NCBI GenBank assembly: GCA_900155495.1 | Contig: FTLJ01000004.1 | Span: 1-64,000 of the forward strand | DNA length: 64,000 nucleotides | Origin: Porogramme epimiltina | Taxonomy: Eukaryota > Basidiomycota > Agaricomycetes > Polyporales > Polyporaceae | Direction: 5' to 3' | Shown: positions 23,888 to 35,364 of the stretch, one piece after another | How the letters are laid out: the number at the start of each line of letters is the position of its first letter | Position numbering within the stretch: position 1 is the stretch's first letter | The notes under the pieces: model-generated | Told to the model about the DNA's origin: nothing | Seen by the model: the letters and a program-made list of their open reading frames with translations, nothing else | The model's database searches: none | Position numbers and translations under genes: made by a program

Positions 23888-25288
23888 ATGGGTGGTGGCG
23901 ACTTGAACATGAAGAAGTCGTGGCATCCGCTCCTGATGAAGAATCAGGAGCGGGTGTGGCTTGAGGAGAAGAAAGCGGTACGTCCTCAGTCTTAAACACC
24001 CGAAGCAAGATTACTGACGATGCAATGCACTCAGTTGGAGGAAAAGAAGAAGCTTGACCAACTCCGCAAGGAGAAGGAGGAGGAACGTCAGCTCCAGGAG
24101 CTGCAGAGAATGCAGGAGGAGCAGACGGGCAAAAAGAGGCAGGAGAAGCTGGATTGGATGTATGCCACGCCCGCGACAGGCAGCAACCAGAACCCCAACG
24201 ACCTCGAGGACTATCTGTTGGGAAAGAAGCGGGTAGACAAGATCCTGACGGCTGACGAGAACGAGAAGGTGCGCATGGTCTGTTTCCCCGACACATTCGT
24301 CGCCTGACACAGTCGACAGATCGGAGCTGCCCATAAGAACTTCATTGCCACCCAGTATGCCAATACCATCCGCGACACGGCCGCAAAGATCCGTGAAGAC
24401 CCCCTTCTAGCCATCAAGCAGCAAGAGCAGGCTGCTTATCAAGCCCTCATGTCGAACCCTCTGCGTCTTCGCGAAATGCAGGAACGGAACGGCATTAAGC
24501 CAAAGAAGGATAAGAAGGACAAGAAAGACAAGAAGGAAAAGAAGGAGAAGAAGCATCGCAAGGACAAACATAAGGCTGCTTCGCGGTCACCCTCCCACTC
24601 TGACCGAGACAGACGTCGCTCCGACTCCAGGGATGACTACCGTCGTAGACGTTCTCCAAGCCCCTATAGCCGCCGTTCCCGTTCTCCTGCCCCTTCGAGA
24701 TCACGGTATGACGACTACCGTCGTGACGACCGCTATTCCCGTCACCAAGGTCGAAGTCGCTCCCGCACTCCCGACCGGTATCGCGACAGCAGGCCCCGTT
24801 CGCCTGGTCACAAGGTGAAGACTTGGCCACGCTCGGACGAATCAGACGACAATGTACACGACTCCCGCCGGGGTAGGAGCCGGAGCCCTGACAGGTCCAG
24901 GGACGACTACGACAGCAGGAAACGCATGCGGAGCTCGAGCCGTAGCCCACGCCGCTCTGACCCTGTGCCGCCCAAGCGATCGCGGATGAGTCCACCGCCT
25001 CCGAAGCGGCCCCCTCCACGTCCGAGCGATGGCGCAGACGACCGTGCGGCGCGACTGGCGGCGATGTCGTCGAACGCCTCGTCGCTCACAAGCGAGAGGC
25101 GGGAACACCTTACAAAGCTTCTTGAGCGGGAGAAGGCCGAGCTCGAGGCGGAGGAGCGGGAAAGGGCCAAGTCGAAGGGGATGGGTGGCTTCCTGAGTCA
25201 TGAGCAGAAGAAGGTATTCGGTGGTTCTGAAGGCCTCGAAGAGCGCATTCGGCGTGGTCGGGGTCAGATGAGGGTGGAGGGTGATTGA
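23888..25288 (+). CDS. CWC25: Pre-mRNA-splicing factor CWC25
   Basis: CWC25 is a step-one spliceosomal factor that joins the activated spliceosome after Prp2 action to promote branching. Three exons in phase: 23888-23977, 24035-24268 and 24320-25288 (430 residues). The N-terminus [19 protein letters not shown] is the family hallmark, followed by a charged coiled coil ([17 protein letters not shown]) and LDWMYATP, which fits the conserved LxWMY motif. The conserved [14 protein letters not shown] and NPLRLREMQ segments are present. The C-terminal half is a Lys-rich tract ([14 protein letters not shown]) and then an RS/RD-rich domain, longer than in yeast Cwc25 but normal for basidiomycetes. The protein ends with a helix found in fungal homologs ([15 protein letters not shown]). 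Confidence 0.94.
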
Positions 25289-25498
25289 GGGAGTTGTTCG
25301 TCGTAGTATGCCCCTAACAGCGTGTCAGAGGCAGTTCTTACTGTTTCGATGGTGTGTGTATTATTATCAGGACCTTGTATGATTGACGTTATGCTCTTGA
25401 ACTACGCATCTGAAGATTGTACCTCCTACGGAAACTGAGGGCAACACAGTGTGGTTCCAGTCAAGACTTCGTGTATGTGCTATGGAACAACACCTTGA

Positions 25499-27676
25499 TC
25501 ATACTATTTGGATAGTGTGTAACGGAGAAGTACAATTTATGTTCGAATCAAACCACTCTATGTAGTCCGGGATATCCTCGTCAGGGATCCAGGCTCTAGT
25601 CACCCAAAACCCAACGCGCCGGAAACGGCCCCCTTCTGCATCTGCGACAACTATCCCGGACGCACAAGCTTTCCCCGACTTGTGGTCCCAGGTGATCGGC
25701 ACTGCCCAGACCTGTTGCAAATCCTCCTCTGTACTGTCTAAACGCACTTTTCCGACTTGTAGCAGCGAACTGTCCCGGGCTTCCGGTCGGTGAGGGTCGT
25801 ACATGAGAACGGCGTCGCACAGGTGTCGTTTGCGAGAGTAGAGGTGGATCCACGTCGAGTCTTCTTCGGGGGTGCTCCAAACGACGGGCATTATCTTCGC
25901 GCGCAACGTCAGGACACCTGAGTAGACCCGTCCATGGGGGAATCGTTCGTCCCGTAGCTCTACTTCACAACCGATGACCTCGCAGTGTTGGACGATGAGC
26001 TCGTCCCCGCCGAGATCGTTGAACTTGTACAGGACAGTGTTCCCGAGCTGGAGGTCAACCGGTCCCTTGACGGATGCCCATGACCACGATGGCGCACAGT
26101 ACACTGAGGGTCTTGGGCGAAGGTTCCCGTCGAGGATGAGACCCACCATCCATAGGAGGTCGTGGAGGATGAATCGCTCCCACAGACCCGCCAGGTACCG
26201 ATTCCGCACCGAGCCCTCCGGCCGGGGGTGAAGGTGGTCGACGATCACAGCGCCGCTTGCGTCGACCGCGTCCCAGACGCGCTGGAACTGTTCTGCCACA
26301 CCCGCGAGGGCAGCCAGCCTGTCGTCGGCATTCGTCACGTCGCGGCGCGTGTAGGTGCCCACGGTGTTCGCCCATTCCTCCCAACAACCGTGCCAGTCCA
26401 CAAACCCCCACTTGGCGACATGCGCAGAGAGCGCCGCGTCCGGTGCGAACATGACGTTGGGGAGCTTCTCCGAAGCCGGCATGTACTCGCCGCATACGCT
26501 CGTCGTGGTGCTCTGGCACTGGAATTGCAACGTGGCCGCAGCGAAGATGATCTTGCGCGGAGAGAGGATGCGCTCCTCGAGGCACCACGCCCGCGCTGTC
26601 GCGGCCTCCAGGCTCTCATCGGTCGCGTCGTGTTCTTCACGGATTTTCACCACACCCATCTTCCCATCCGCGGTCCAGTATGGCAACTGGGTGCGAGGCT
26701 GGTCGGGGAGCGCGCGGGGGTGGAGGAGGCCGGTGAAAGCAGACGTAGCGCATGAAGCGATGAGCGTGAAGTGCGCGTCACGAAAGATGCGGCGTATTTC
26801 TCTGAGCTGGACTTTCTTGTCCTGAGACGAATCCTGTATGATGCAGAACGCGTCGATCCAGAGATAGCGCATGCCGACGGTGTGCACGACGTTGATTGCG
26901 TCCAGTATTGTCTGGGGAATCAAGGCCAGCTCGATCCCTGTTGTGTAAGAGGCCATATTGGAGAGGACCGTGCAGTGAGGTTGTGGCCCACCCCACACAT
27001 AGCTGAGCGCGGTGTAAGGCGCACAAGCCCCGTTAGATTCGAAGAGCCGTGGATGCAGGGGATCAGAGCAATCGAGGACACGAGTAGGAAGCAAAGGTTT
27101 GTCGTTTAGCCGAGGACATTCCGGATGGCTATCAATACAAACTTGGAGATGCTTCGATATAAGCAGACAGGCTTCACGGGAACAAAAGTCGTTCACGGGT
27201 TCTATAATGACGACCTCTTCAGACACAGGGTCATCTATATAATAGTCAAGGTGAAACAAAGCCGAGAATGAGACGATTGTACGCATACCGTGTGACGTAT
27301 ATGTGTAGTATGTTATCCCAATATGGTCCTCCATAGAAACTTCCAGGGTGCTGTATTCTTCGTGGGGTAACTCTCCTTCCCGGATTTCCTTGGTGTCAAT
27401 ACGGAGATTAACAGTGACGTCCTCTTCTTCAAAGTCATATCTGTTGCGGAAAATGAGTGCGCAAAAGAAACACTCCTGGTTTGCCCTGGTTTTGAGATCG
27501 CTCCATTTCCTATTAATCGTGATCCCTTCTGTCACCATCTTCCTGAAAGTGTGGAAAGCGAACGGGCCTTCCCAACAATCCTCGCAGAGCAGCGAACGGA
27601 CGCGATCCGGTATTAGAGGCTCACTTGGATACATAGCGGTTAATGTCCGATTATTCTCGGTCACAATCATATGCAC
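25499..27676 (-). CDS. HET-domain (heterokaryon incompatibility) protein
   Basis: This intronless gene encodes 725 residues. The HET domain occupies roughly residues 215-380, with the three usual blocks: YTALSYVWGG, then RYLWIDAFCIIQDSSQDK, and then AHFTLIASCATSAFTGLL. A Cys-rich segment near residue 30 (LLCEDCWEG, with a later CFFC) may bind metal. The C-terminal half is the variable region typical of stand-alone HET proteins and contains PSWSWASVKGPV, a motif commonly found after HET domains. HET proteins are linked to fungal allorecognition and programmed cell death in Ascomycota. In basidiomycetes the role is mostly untested, so function is inferred from the domain alone. It is convergent with CWC25. 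The start is the first ATG of the frame; a second Met is 14 codons in. Confidence 0.88.
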   Translation of the reverse strand: MHMIVTENNRTLTAMYPSEPLIPDRVRSLLCEDCWEGPFAFHTFRKMVTEGITINRKWSDLKTRANQECFFCALIFRNRYDFEEEDVTVNLRIDTKEIREGELPHEEYSTLEVSMEDHIGITYYTYTSHGMRTIVSFSALFHLDYYIDDPVSEEVVIIEPVNDFCSREACLLISKHLQVCIDSHPECPRLNDKPLLPTRVLDCSDPLHPRLFESNGACAPYTALSYVWGGPQPHCTVLSNMASYTTGIELALIPQTILDAINVVHTVGMRYLWIDAFCIIQDSSQDKKVQLREIRRIFRDAHFTLIASCATSAFTGLLHPRALPDQPRTQLPYWTADGKMGVVKIREEHDATDESLEAATARAWCLEERILSPRKIIFAAATLQFQCQSTTTSVCGEYMPASEKLPNVMFAPDAALSAHVAKWGFVDWHGCWEEWANTVGTYTRRDVTNADDRLAALAGVAEQFQRVWDAVDASGAVIVDHLHPRPEGSVRNRYLAGLWERFILHDLLWMVGLILDGNLRPRPSVYCAPSWSWASVKGPVDLQLGNTVLYKFNDLGGDELIVQHCEVIGCEVELRDERFPHGRVYSGVLTLRAKIMPVVWSTPEEDSTWIHLYSRKRHLCDAVLMYDPHRPEARDSSLLQVGKVRLDSTEEDLQQVWAVPITWDHKSGKACASGIVVADAEGGRFRRVGFWVTRAWIPDEDIPDYIEWFDSNINCTSPLHTIQIV

Positions 27677-28452
27677 ACACGTACGAGCTTTCCAACTGGT
27701 GGATTTTACTGTCCAGTGGTTGATATTCTCCCATTACGAAACATTACGCGGCGATGTAAATGATTTGAACTGACTGGGATCCGAGAGACATTAGTCCACT
27801 GGATCGCGATGCTCTACATGTAGTGGCACGTACCCCGTGACCGTTAAGAGAGAAGTGGAATAGCCTGGGTCGCTGATCTGTGAGTAAAGAAGGTACAACT
27901 GATACTCATCATCTTTTTCGTGGTCATCTGCCCCAGCTAACTAGAGCCCACGCGTGAAGTCCATAAGTACACGAGCGCTGGTCAGAGCGCTGTGAGTCAT
28001 GCGGTTACGACATGGTCACCCTGATAGCGCTGCGGTGCAAGCGCTGCCAGAACCAGAGCGTCCTGATAAAGGTGGGAAGGGAACGATAGACTGTAATGGA
28101 CCCTGAATTAAGAGGCAAGGAGTCAAGTTGTCTATCTCATACTCGTGCGACATACGACGAGCATTGGGCTAGAAATAGGCTGGGGACCGAGGAACCGAGA
28201 CATTTTGAGCGCTTGTATCGGGACACCCTCGGCCGAAAGGAGGTGCGGATGCCGAAGAAGGCAAGGGTGATGCACGGAGGCCCGGAGCCTGGGGTGGGAC
28301 CAGGGCCAACCGACGCTGGAAGACTTACCGGGGCTTCGTCAAGGCTTCCGACTACATATAACAACCTCCATATATCGCAGAGCTTCCCCGCCATGCTCCC
28401 CGCACACCCGGACGCCTTTTTTGCTCGTCTGACCTTATTTTCTTCACGTTAG
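27677..28452. other. Intergenic DNA between HET gene and MFS gene
   Basis: This is the divergent region between the HET-domain start (27676) and the MFS transporter. A 118-codon open frame at 28096-28452 has no recognisable motif. It may hold the first exon of the transporter, because the transporter's frame-consistent first exon begins directly after a TTAG acceptor at 28449-28452. The short string CATATATAAC lies at about 28354. Confidence 0.4.
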
Positions 28453-30509
28453 CTCCTTCATGGTCCCCACCTCCCCATCTCACGATTTCTGTTCCGATCC
28501 CCTCAACGATGACGCCCCCGCATCGCCTGTAGAGCAGCTTGACGCCTACCCCCGTGATGTCAAGGCTGAAGGTATCTCCGACTGGCAGTGCTATAAACCT
28601 TTTGCCAGACTAATATCGTGTCTGCCTTAGACTCCGCGAACACTAGTCTAGCTTCCAAACCATACAGTGTTTACACTTCCAGCGAGAAGTGGTTTATCGT
28701 TGCTGTCACAGGCTTTGCTGCCGTTTTCAGGTGAGGCTTAACGGTCGGCATTCGAGACAGTCTCTCGACTGATGCGTAATCCAAAGCCCCCTGACCGCAA
28801 ACATATACCTTCCTGCTATCCCGACTATATCCGCCGCCTTCCATGAAACCACAGAGCTCATCAATCTCACTGTCACGGTCTACATGGTGGTGCAAGGCAT
28901 ATGTAAGATGGAGCTGATATATTTAACTTTGGCAAAACGCGCTGACCGCTACTCTTTACTCTAGCACCTATGTTCTGGGGGACACTTTCCGACCGTTGGG
29001 GCCGGCGACCTATGTTTATTAGTTGCATGATTGTCCTGTCATTGGCTTGTATCGGGCTCGCCCTGGTCCCTACAAATGCCTATTGGCTTCTCATGGTCCT
29101 TCGGTGCTTGCAGGCCGCCGGCTCGGCAAGCACCATCGCCCTTGGTGGGTCAATCCCGGTTTCGTTCTCACTGACTCGACCTCATTTACGTGAAACATCG
29201 CAGGTGCCGGTGTCATAGCAGATATCGCTGCTCCTGCGGAACGCGGCAGTTTCTTCGGGATATGGAACATCGGACCGATGATTGGTCCCTGTTTAGGTCC
29301 CGTTCTCGGCGGGGTGCTTGCAGACAAGCTAGGATGGAGGTGTGTCCAGCACAATCGACAGGCAAAAAGGTCAACAAACTGAACCCTTCTAGGTCCATTT
29401 TCTGGTTCCTCGTAATTTCCGCCGGCGTGTGCGCTCTTGTGATGATTCTGTAAGTTCATTCTTGCTCCGACATAGTCGCTGGGCTGAGCGCGGTCCCCAG
29501 TCTATTACCGGAGACCCTCCGAGCCTTGGTCGGAGACGGGAGCATTCCTCCCCCGAAAGGTTATCGACCGATCATCCCGCTCATTGGCCGCACTGCAGAA
29601 GACCCGGACCATGACATGAAGCCCCCGCGGCGTGGGTTCGCGAACCCATTCCTGCTCTTCCTCTACCCAGACGTGACGCTCGTCCTCGTCTTCAACGCGC
29701 TCGTCTACTCCGAGTTCTATGCCGTGACTGCCACGATCTCGACCCTCTTCCAGAAGACGTACCCATTCCTATCCGAAACAGCGACCGGGTTGTGCTTCCT
29801 TGCCATCGGCGGGGGCATGATGGTCGGCGGTGTCGTCAATGGCGAAGTGCTCGACTATGAGTACCGCCGCATCCAGCGTCGCATGATCGCACGGGTGGAG
29901 GCAGATCCTGAGTCCACCATGCGACCCGAAGACGTGACCAAAGAAGAGAACTTTCCGATCGAACTAGCGCGCCTGAGGCTGATGCCTCTCCTCTTCGGCC
30001 TCTATGCGGTTGCCTGCATAGGATACGGCTGGTGCCTACGGGCAGGGGTATCCATTGCCGGCCCGCTTATACTCCAAATCATCAGTGAGTAGGAATCAGA
30101 CGGAGAGGGGTCCGAAAAGAGCTCACACGATTATTTGTAGTCGGCTGGACGTGTGTGTCGATCATGAACTGCGCTCAAACGCTCATTGTCGACCTCGCGC
30201 CGGACCATGGCTCTGCAATCACAGCATGCGTGAGCTCATTGTATCCCACCCTCTTTTCACGGCTGTTTTCTGATCCACATCGGAAATCCGTAGAACAATC
30301 TCGTCCGATGCTCTTTTGGAGCGCTCTTTGTCTCAGTCATAGACCTCATTCTGAACCGCTTACAACCAGGGTGGACGTACGTCCTCATTACGGGCATTTG
30401 CTTCGCGTTCTTCCCCATACATTTTGTCTTGCTTCGTTACGGACCCGTGTGGCGAGCGAAGCGACGCGCACGGCGGCAGGCTTCTGAAGCAGCTTCTACA
30501 AAGTCGTAG
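28453..30509 (+). CDS. MFS drug:H+ antiporter-type transporter (DHA1-like)
   Basis: This is a twelve-TM major facilitator of the multidrug-resistance DHA1 type. Exons from the second onward join cleanly: ANTSLASKPYS, then EKWFIVAVTGFAAVF as TM1, the family motif LTANIYLPAIPTIS, motif A GTLSDRWGRRPMFI, motif C-like IGPMIGPCLGPVLGG, the long central loop with PETLRALVGDGS, later TMs (LVLVFNALVYSEFYAV; AGPLILQII), and the last exon VRCSFGALFVSVIDLIL ending in an Arg-rich tail. The 5' end is unresolved: the frame that fits exon 2 runs from 28453 but has no ATG there, while the ATG at 28461 lies in another frame and meets a stop. An upstream coding exon is therefore likely. The substrate is unknown. 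It is convergent with the Zn2Cys6 gene. Confidence 0.82.
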
Positions 30510-30872
30510 AGGGCAGTCACGATCCGACGATGACCAAAAATATGAATGCACGATCTCGCTATGAACTTTACTCCCTGTCCCACCTACATACTAGACGTAG
30601 ATTTGTTTTGCTTATAGCTCTCGAATGTATGTTATCTCCCATGATATTGCCCAGGATGTGATGCCAAAAACGGTTTGTCGGAACCTGCACGAGCAGAGAC
30701 GTTGAACCTTCAGAACACTCAAGAAGCGCCGTAGACAACAAGCTGTTATGATAAGGAGAATCCGACGTAGAGCATACAGAGAGGTACTTGATACGTAACA
30801 AGTCCTTATTGTATCATAGAAGTCTAAGAAAAAATACACTTGCATGCTGAGGCAGTCAACTCGTTAGATGAG
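30510..30872. other. Convergent intergenic region, MFS / Zn2Cys6 genes
   Basis: This is AT-richer DNA between two convergent stop codons. I see only short chance frames and no repeats. It probably holds both 3' UTRs. Confidence 0.5.
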
Positions 30873-33800
30873 TTACCTCGCGTCTGGCCTACGGGTATCG
30901 TGATGTTGGTACCGCGAGAAGTCATACGAGGGGTAGTTGACTCCTTGCATGCCGTAATCCTGCGGCATTTGCTCTGCATCGTACTGGAACGGCTCTTGGG
31001 TGGGTGAAGGCTGGGGACGGTGCTCTTGGGGGTGCGCGAACCCGGATAGTGAGCTGTACGGCATTGGCGCGGACACCGGGGGGACCTCCATTGGTGCGGT
31101 CATCGCCGTGCTTCCTGGGCCCTCCGTCGTCATCAGTTGACTCGGCCACCACTGGTAGCCTGGATAGAACGACGTCGATGCCTCGGGGCCAGTCGACATA
31201 GAGGGATTACTGAGCGCTCGAGCGTTGTGCGTATGATCCCATGTGGTCCCCATGGCTGCTGGCCCTCGGAGGCTATCCACGAGCCCGTACATGTCACGCG
31301 GCATGATGTCCGTGTTCCTGGAGCTACCCAATGCTTCTTCTAGAGACCGCTTCCTGCTACCCGCTTCTTGATGCTCCACAGTGTAGGTAGATTCGTCCAA
31401 GCGGACCTTTGCGCCTTCTAGAAGATGTCTAAGGCGGCTGGCAGTAGGCCACAACCTCTAAAGAAACATCGCGGTGTGAGCTCTGTAGACTGACTCGATC
31501 TGAAACCTGTTCTTACTTCAATACGCTTGCATGCCGAGATACATCGTGTAAGCCCAAGGGTTGCCTGGGGGTCCCAAGGACGCCGTGAAACTGTGAATAG
31601 TATGCATCAGAACAAATCGAGTCGATATTGAGGGAACGTACGAGTAATGACATGCATAATGCTAAGAGTCCGAAGTGAGTGATTATAGCTTGGTAAGCGA
31701 AGGGGCTGCTTACCCCGCACTCTGAAGATAGATGCACATGAATGGTGGGGCTCTCTCCATGCCGAATTTCTCACTGTAGGTTTCCGCTATAAAAATGCTT
31801 AATCGGAGGGTGCAACGAGATCCTCTCTAGACACAGACTTACCCATCGCACATATACTGACCGCAGCAGCAGAGCAAGCATCAAAAGCCTTGAGCGAGAG
31901 AGGGTCGGCGTGGAAGTTAGATTGGAGGTGAGGGATATTTCTACGCCGTTTGTGAGTTCCTCTCTCATCGATCGGAAACGTTGAATGTCTTACTCATCGT
32001 AAGGTGGTAGGCTTTGAAAGTAATGTCAAAGACAATCTCACTCTAGTCACTACGGAAGAACTCACAATGCACGATGGAGAAGCAGAACAGCAGCGTGATA
32101 CTCAATGTGAAGGAGAAGGACGTGAGGAAGGATGTGGTTGCGCCTGTCGCTCTGTGAGTAGCGCAGAGGTTCCGGAAGGTCTATCTGCCACTTGTTGAGC
32201 CGAGTCTCAAGTTGCTCAAATAAGACACGGCGGGGGGTCTCCGAGGAGGCTTGGACGGGATAGATCTTGTCCATGATGTCTGTGATGATTATAGCTACGT
32301 TATGGTCAGAAATCAGTCTATAGCGAATGCAGACAACCTTACATAGATGACATGCTTGCTTGAATGACGTCATAAGGTGAGACGTCATGGGAGGAAAATC
32401 ACCCAGAATGCCGGGTGGATATGGTTGCCACTCCTCCGTTTCGTCGACCTGGGCATATGGAACAGTACGTACTGAGGAATTACAATATGAGCGGTTGGTT
32501 TATCCTCACCTCGTCGGCCCCTGGTAATGGTATAGAATAGTCGTTGGCGCGGAAGGTGATTGGCCTGCCCAGCCAGACAGCAGATAGTCTAGCAAGATAT
32601 CAGCCGGTATTCCACAACCCAACCGTCTTCCTCACTTGTCTGATATACAACAAGACCACCAAATGTGTTTCCTAATTTGTTTCTCAACATCGCTGAATAT
32701 AGGCTCCTTGCCGTCCACGGTCCAGTTTTCCGCATTGCGATTCATACCCAAGTCGACAGCCTTTCACGTGTTGTGATGGTGAGCGCGCAGACTGAGATCT
32801 TCTCGGTAACCGATACATACCATACGCATAGCCATACCTAGAGATAAACGAACGAGGATGACGTTATCTCTTGTAGTGTTGATTGATGCAGAAACTCACC
32901 ACTATAAAGCCATCCTTTGTCCATGGCACCTGTAGGCAATTAATATGTGCACAAACGTTATGCACAGTACACAACTCACCCATACCGAACTCTCGAAGGG
33001 CGAGAAGTAGAAGTGCTTGGCAGGTGGACGGTCGGCTACTTTGATACTTTCGGTCTATAAACGCGAGGTTAGCTCGCAAGTCATCTGAACTCTATGACCA
33101 TAGTACATACCGAGGAGCCTGTGTGCATCCCTCGCGTATTGCTGCCCAGCCTTTGAAATATCGTTTCCGCTCATAGGATGATCTTCTGGTCTGTTGGAGT
33201 ATCGAGCCGCGATCGCGAACATAGCAAGGAGTAGGATTTTGCAAGGCCGCTGCATAGGATGCCGGTTGAGAGATGTTGTAGTCACAGTTGCAGGGGGTGC
33301 CGAGTGGGTCCTATGGGCCGAAAATTGGTGGACAAGCATTTCGGAGCAAATGACAGGATACGTACATGCTGTGCAATTCGAAGTTTAATCAAATGCCAAG
33401 TCTTCGACAATACTTAGTCACTTACAGCGCGTTATAGTGGAACAAGAAGTCTTGCTTGTGAATGACAGGGAAGAAGGGATGGACATATGCGAAGTACAGA
33501 TGAAGAAGGAAGCCTTGTGCTTCAGGGGAAGGCATTTGGACTTCTACGTCTTCCTCCTCGTTGATGAGGTCATGGGACGCGTTCTCCGGATCCACACTCG
33601 CCATGAATTTCCTGTGTGTAAGCATAAGCAACGACGAAAATCCAAGTCGAATAACCCTGCAAACCATATTCGATTCTCCTGCTGATCGTCGCCTTTTCTG
33701 TGGCTCATCGCAAGCAGGGGAAGACCTGAGGCAGGTCCGTGGTAACGAAACTTGGAGCAAAGCGGTGGTTAGAGCGATGTCATATGCAGTGGGGTAAGTT

Positions 33801-34995
33801 CCTACTTCTTTATTCTGGTCAACAGATAGATGACCAAACGCTTCCACAGCCTCGTCCAAGTTCGGTTCGGTTGCCGTAGAGTCTGCGGGTATGGTAAGTA
33901 GCGAGATAGTTTCGAATAAGCAACCACTTACGCGTAGAGTCTGACATGGTGTAAAGGTTATCCCAGTTCTGGTGGATGGGAGGCCAATCCAGTCTCCTCC
34001 TCGTCCTGGCATAGTCGGTGGAACCACCCGCAGACGATGAGGACCTAGACGGAGGACTCAAGGGAGAGGTCGAGTATGCCCATTGTGGTCCATGTGCAAG
34101 TCTATGAGCGAGTTGTTCTTGCCACTCTCTAGTGGGTGTCGCAGAGGCTGCGGGGTCTGTTGTGCCATGAGTACTGCAACTTTCGGCTAACACCAGCTCA
34201 AATTGTTTACCTTGGGACACAATTTCTCTGGATACTCGAGACTGCCTGCGGGAGCGTCGGTCATCCCGCACTGGGGTGTGTTGAGGTACCTCTATCAACG
34301 ACGCGTAGAAGCTCTCCCTAGTTGGATCTTGTTGTTGGATCATCCTACCTCCAGAACCCTGTGAGGCGGTGAGCGGACATATACAGGTGAGCACTAAAAT
34401 GGACATACATATGGGCCAGCCTGCACGCGATTCAGGATCGCGTTGGCGAAGGAGTCAGACCGGAGGTCGTTGATGACATCCTGGGAGCGGGGAGACTCCA
34501 TGATAGTGGCGAGAATACATTCGACTTGGTGCCATCGCTGCTCGATAGAATGAATGTAGCCCTTGGGGGGACCGCGTTTGAAGCTGGGGCCTAGAAGGCA
34601 GATTCGGACATGAGAATACGCAGTAACCAGTGGATTTGTGGCGGTTTCCGGGATATACCTTGGAATGTGCACGCTATGTCGGGCGCCGGGGAATCAGTGT
34701 GCCGCCGATGGATAAAGTTAGGAAATTAGGAGACTCACGTGCATTGGCGACTTCGCAGTTTTTGCACCTGTCGCTGGAGCCTACCTCGCACTTGCTCTTG
34801 ATCTTCCGGCACCTATCGCACGCTAGAAGAGCGAATTCAGTAGGGATTACGTAGAGCGAGACGGTGACGGTGCCGACCGCGCGTGCCTCTCTTTATTCCG
34901 GCCTGCCTTTCGGCCGTGGGATCATTTCCAGGGTCGTCCTCTTCGGACAGGCTGACATTAGGGGGATGTTGCTCAAACTCGGGGAGTGACGCCAT
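30873..34995 (-). CDS. Zn2Cys6 fungal transcription factor with Fungal_trans domain
   Basis: This is a nuclear DNA-binding regulator. The start at 34995 (ATG GCG, good context) is in frame with the finger. The Zn2Cys6 motif CDRCRKIKSKC, then CKNC six residues after a Cys-Glu spacer, is encoded by the next exon (about 34830-34740). A 15-nt exon follows, encoding CTFQ. The next exon carries KRGPPKGYIHSIEQRWHQVE, the linker and coiled-coil typical of XlnR-like and related activators. A long Ser-rich middle precedes the Fungal_trans domain: LLHLYFAYVHPFFPVIHKQD, then CKILLLAMFAIAARYSNRP, then TCQALLLLALREFGMG. The C-terminus (30873-31440) is disordered, Pro/Gln/Tyr-rich and probably an activation region. 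There are at least twelve exons; several in 31500-33100 are very short and I did not fix every boundary. Target genes are unknown; the adjacent MFS gene is one candidate. Confidence 0.82.
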
Positions 34996-35363
34996 GGCAA
35001 GTGAGGGAACGGGGCGAACGTCGGGGTTTGGGATGGGGAAGACGGTGGGCGAAGGGATAGAGGTGTGCCGGGGCTGGGTCCCATGGCGCACACCTATGCC
35101 CTCGAGAGAGGTCCCTATTCACTCGCGGTGACATCACCGAATCCGACCGCTGCTGGAACTCGGTGGGCCAGGACGAGGCCCCTACGTCAATCGGTGGCGC
35201 GTAGACTCCGTCACGTGGCCGTGCCTCTCGACTAGAGCGCGCCCACCCCCGTTCCGGGCTCCGACTCCCCGCAAGTTCCACTCCCCGCGCCACCCACACA
35301 GGCAGGGTTCCAACTCTGTCCATCCGTCTCCAATTCAGTCCGCACCATGACCGCAAGGGCCTG
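34996..35363. promoter_or_regulatory. Divergent promoter, Zn2Cys6 factor / REV7
   Basis: This 368-bp divergent promoter separates the two start codons. It is GC-rich with CCCC/GGGG tracts and has no clear TATA box. A five-codon upstream ORF starts at 35347 and lies in the REV7 leader. Confidence 0.45.
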
Positions 35364-35364
35364 A
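35347..35364 (+). promoter_or_regulatory. Five-codon uORF overlapping the REV7 start codon
   Basis: ATG ACC GCA AGG GCC TGA. The A of the TGA stop is the A of the REV7 ATG (overlap TGATG). The upstream ATG has CACC before it, a good initiation context, so scanning ribosomes would be expected to use it if it is in the transcript. The overlap is the geometry that favours termination followed by re-initiation. The transcription start is not known, so inclusion in the mRNA is inferred. Confidence 0.5.

Noticed and set aside
28096..28452. 118-codon open frame upstream of the MFS gene as a separate gene
   Set aside because: It has no motif, and an acceptor for the transporter sits at its end. It is more likely promoter or 5' leader, possibly holding the missing first exon.
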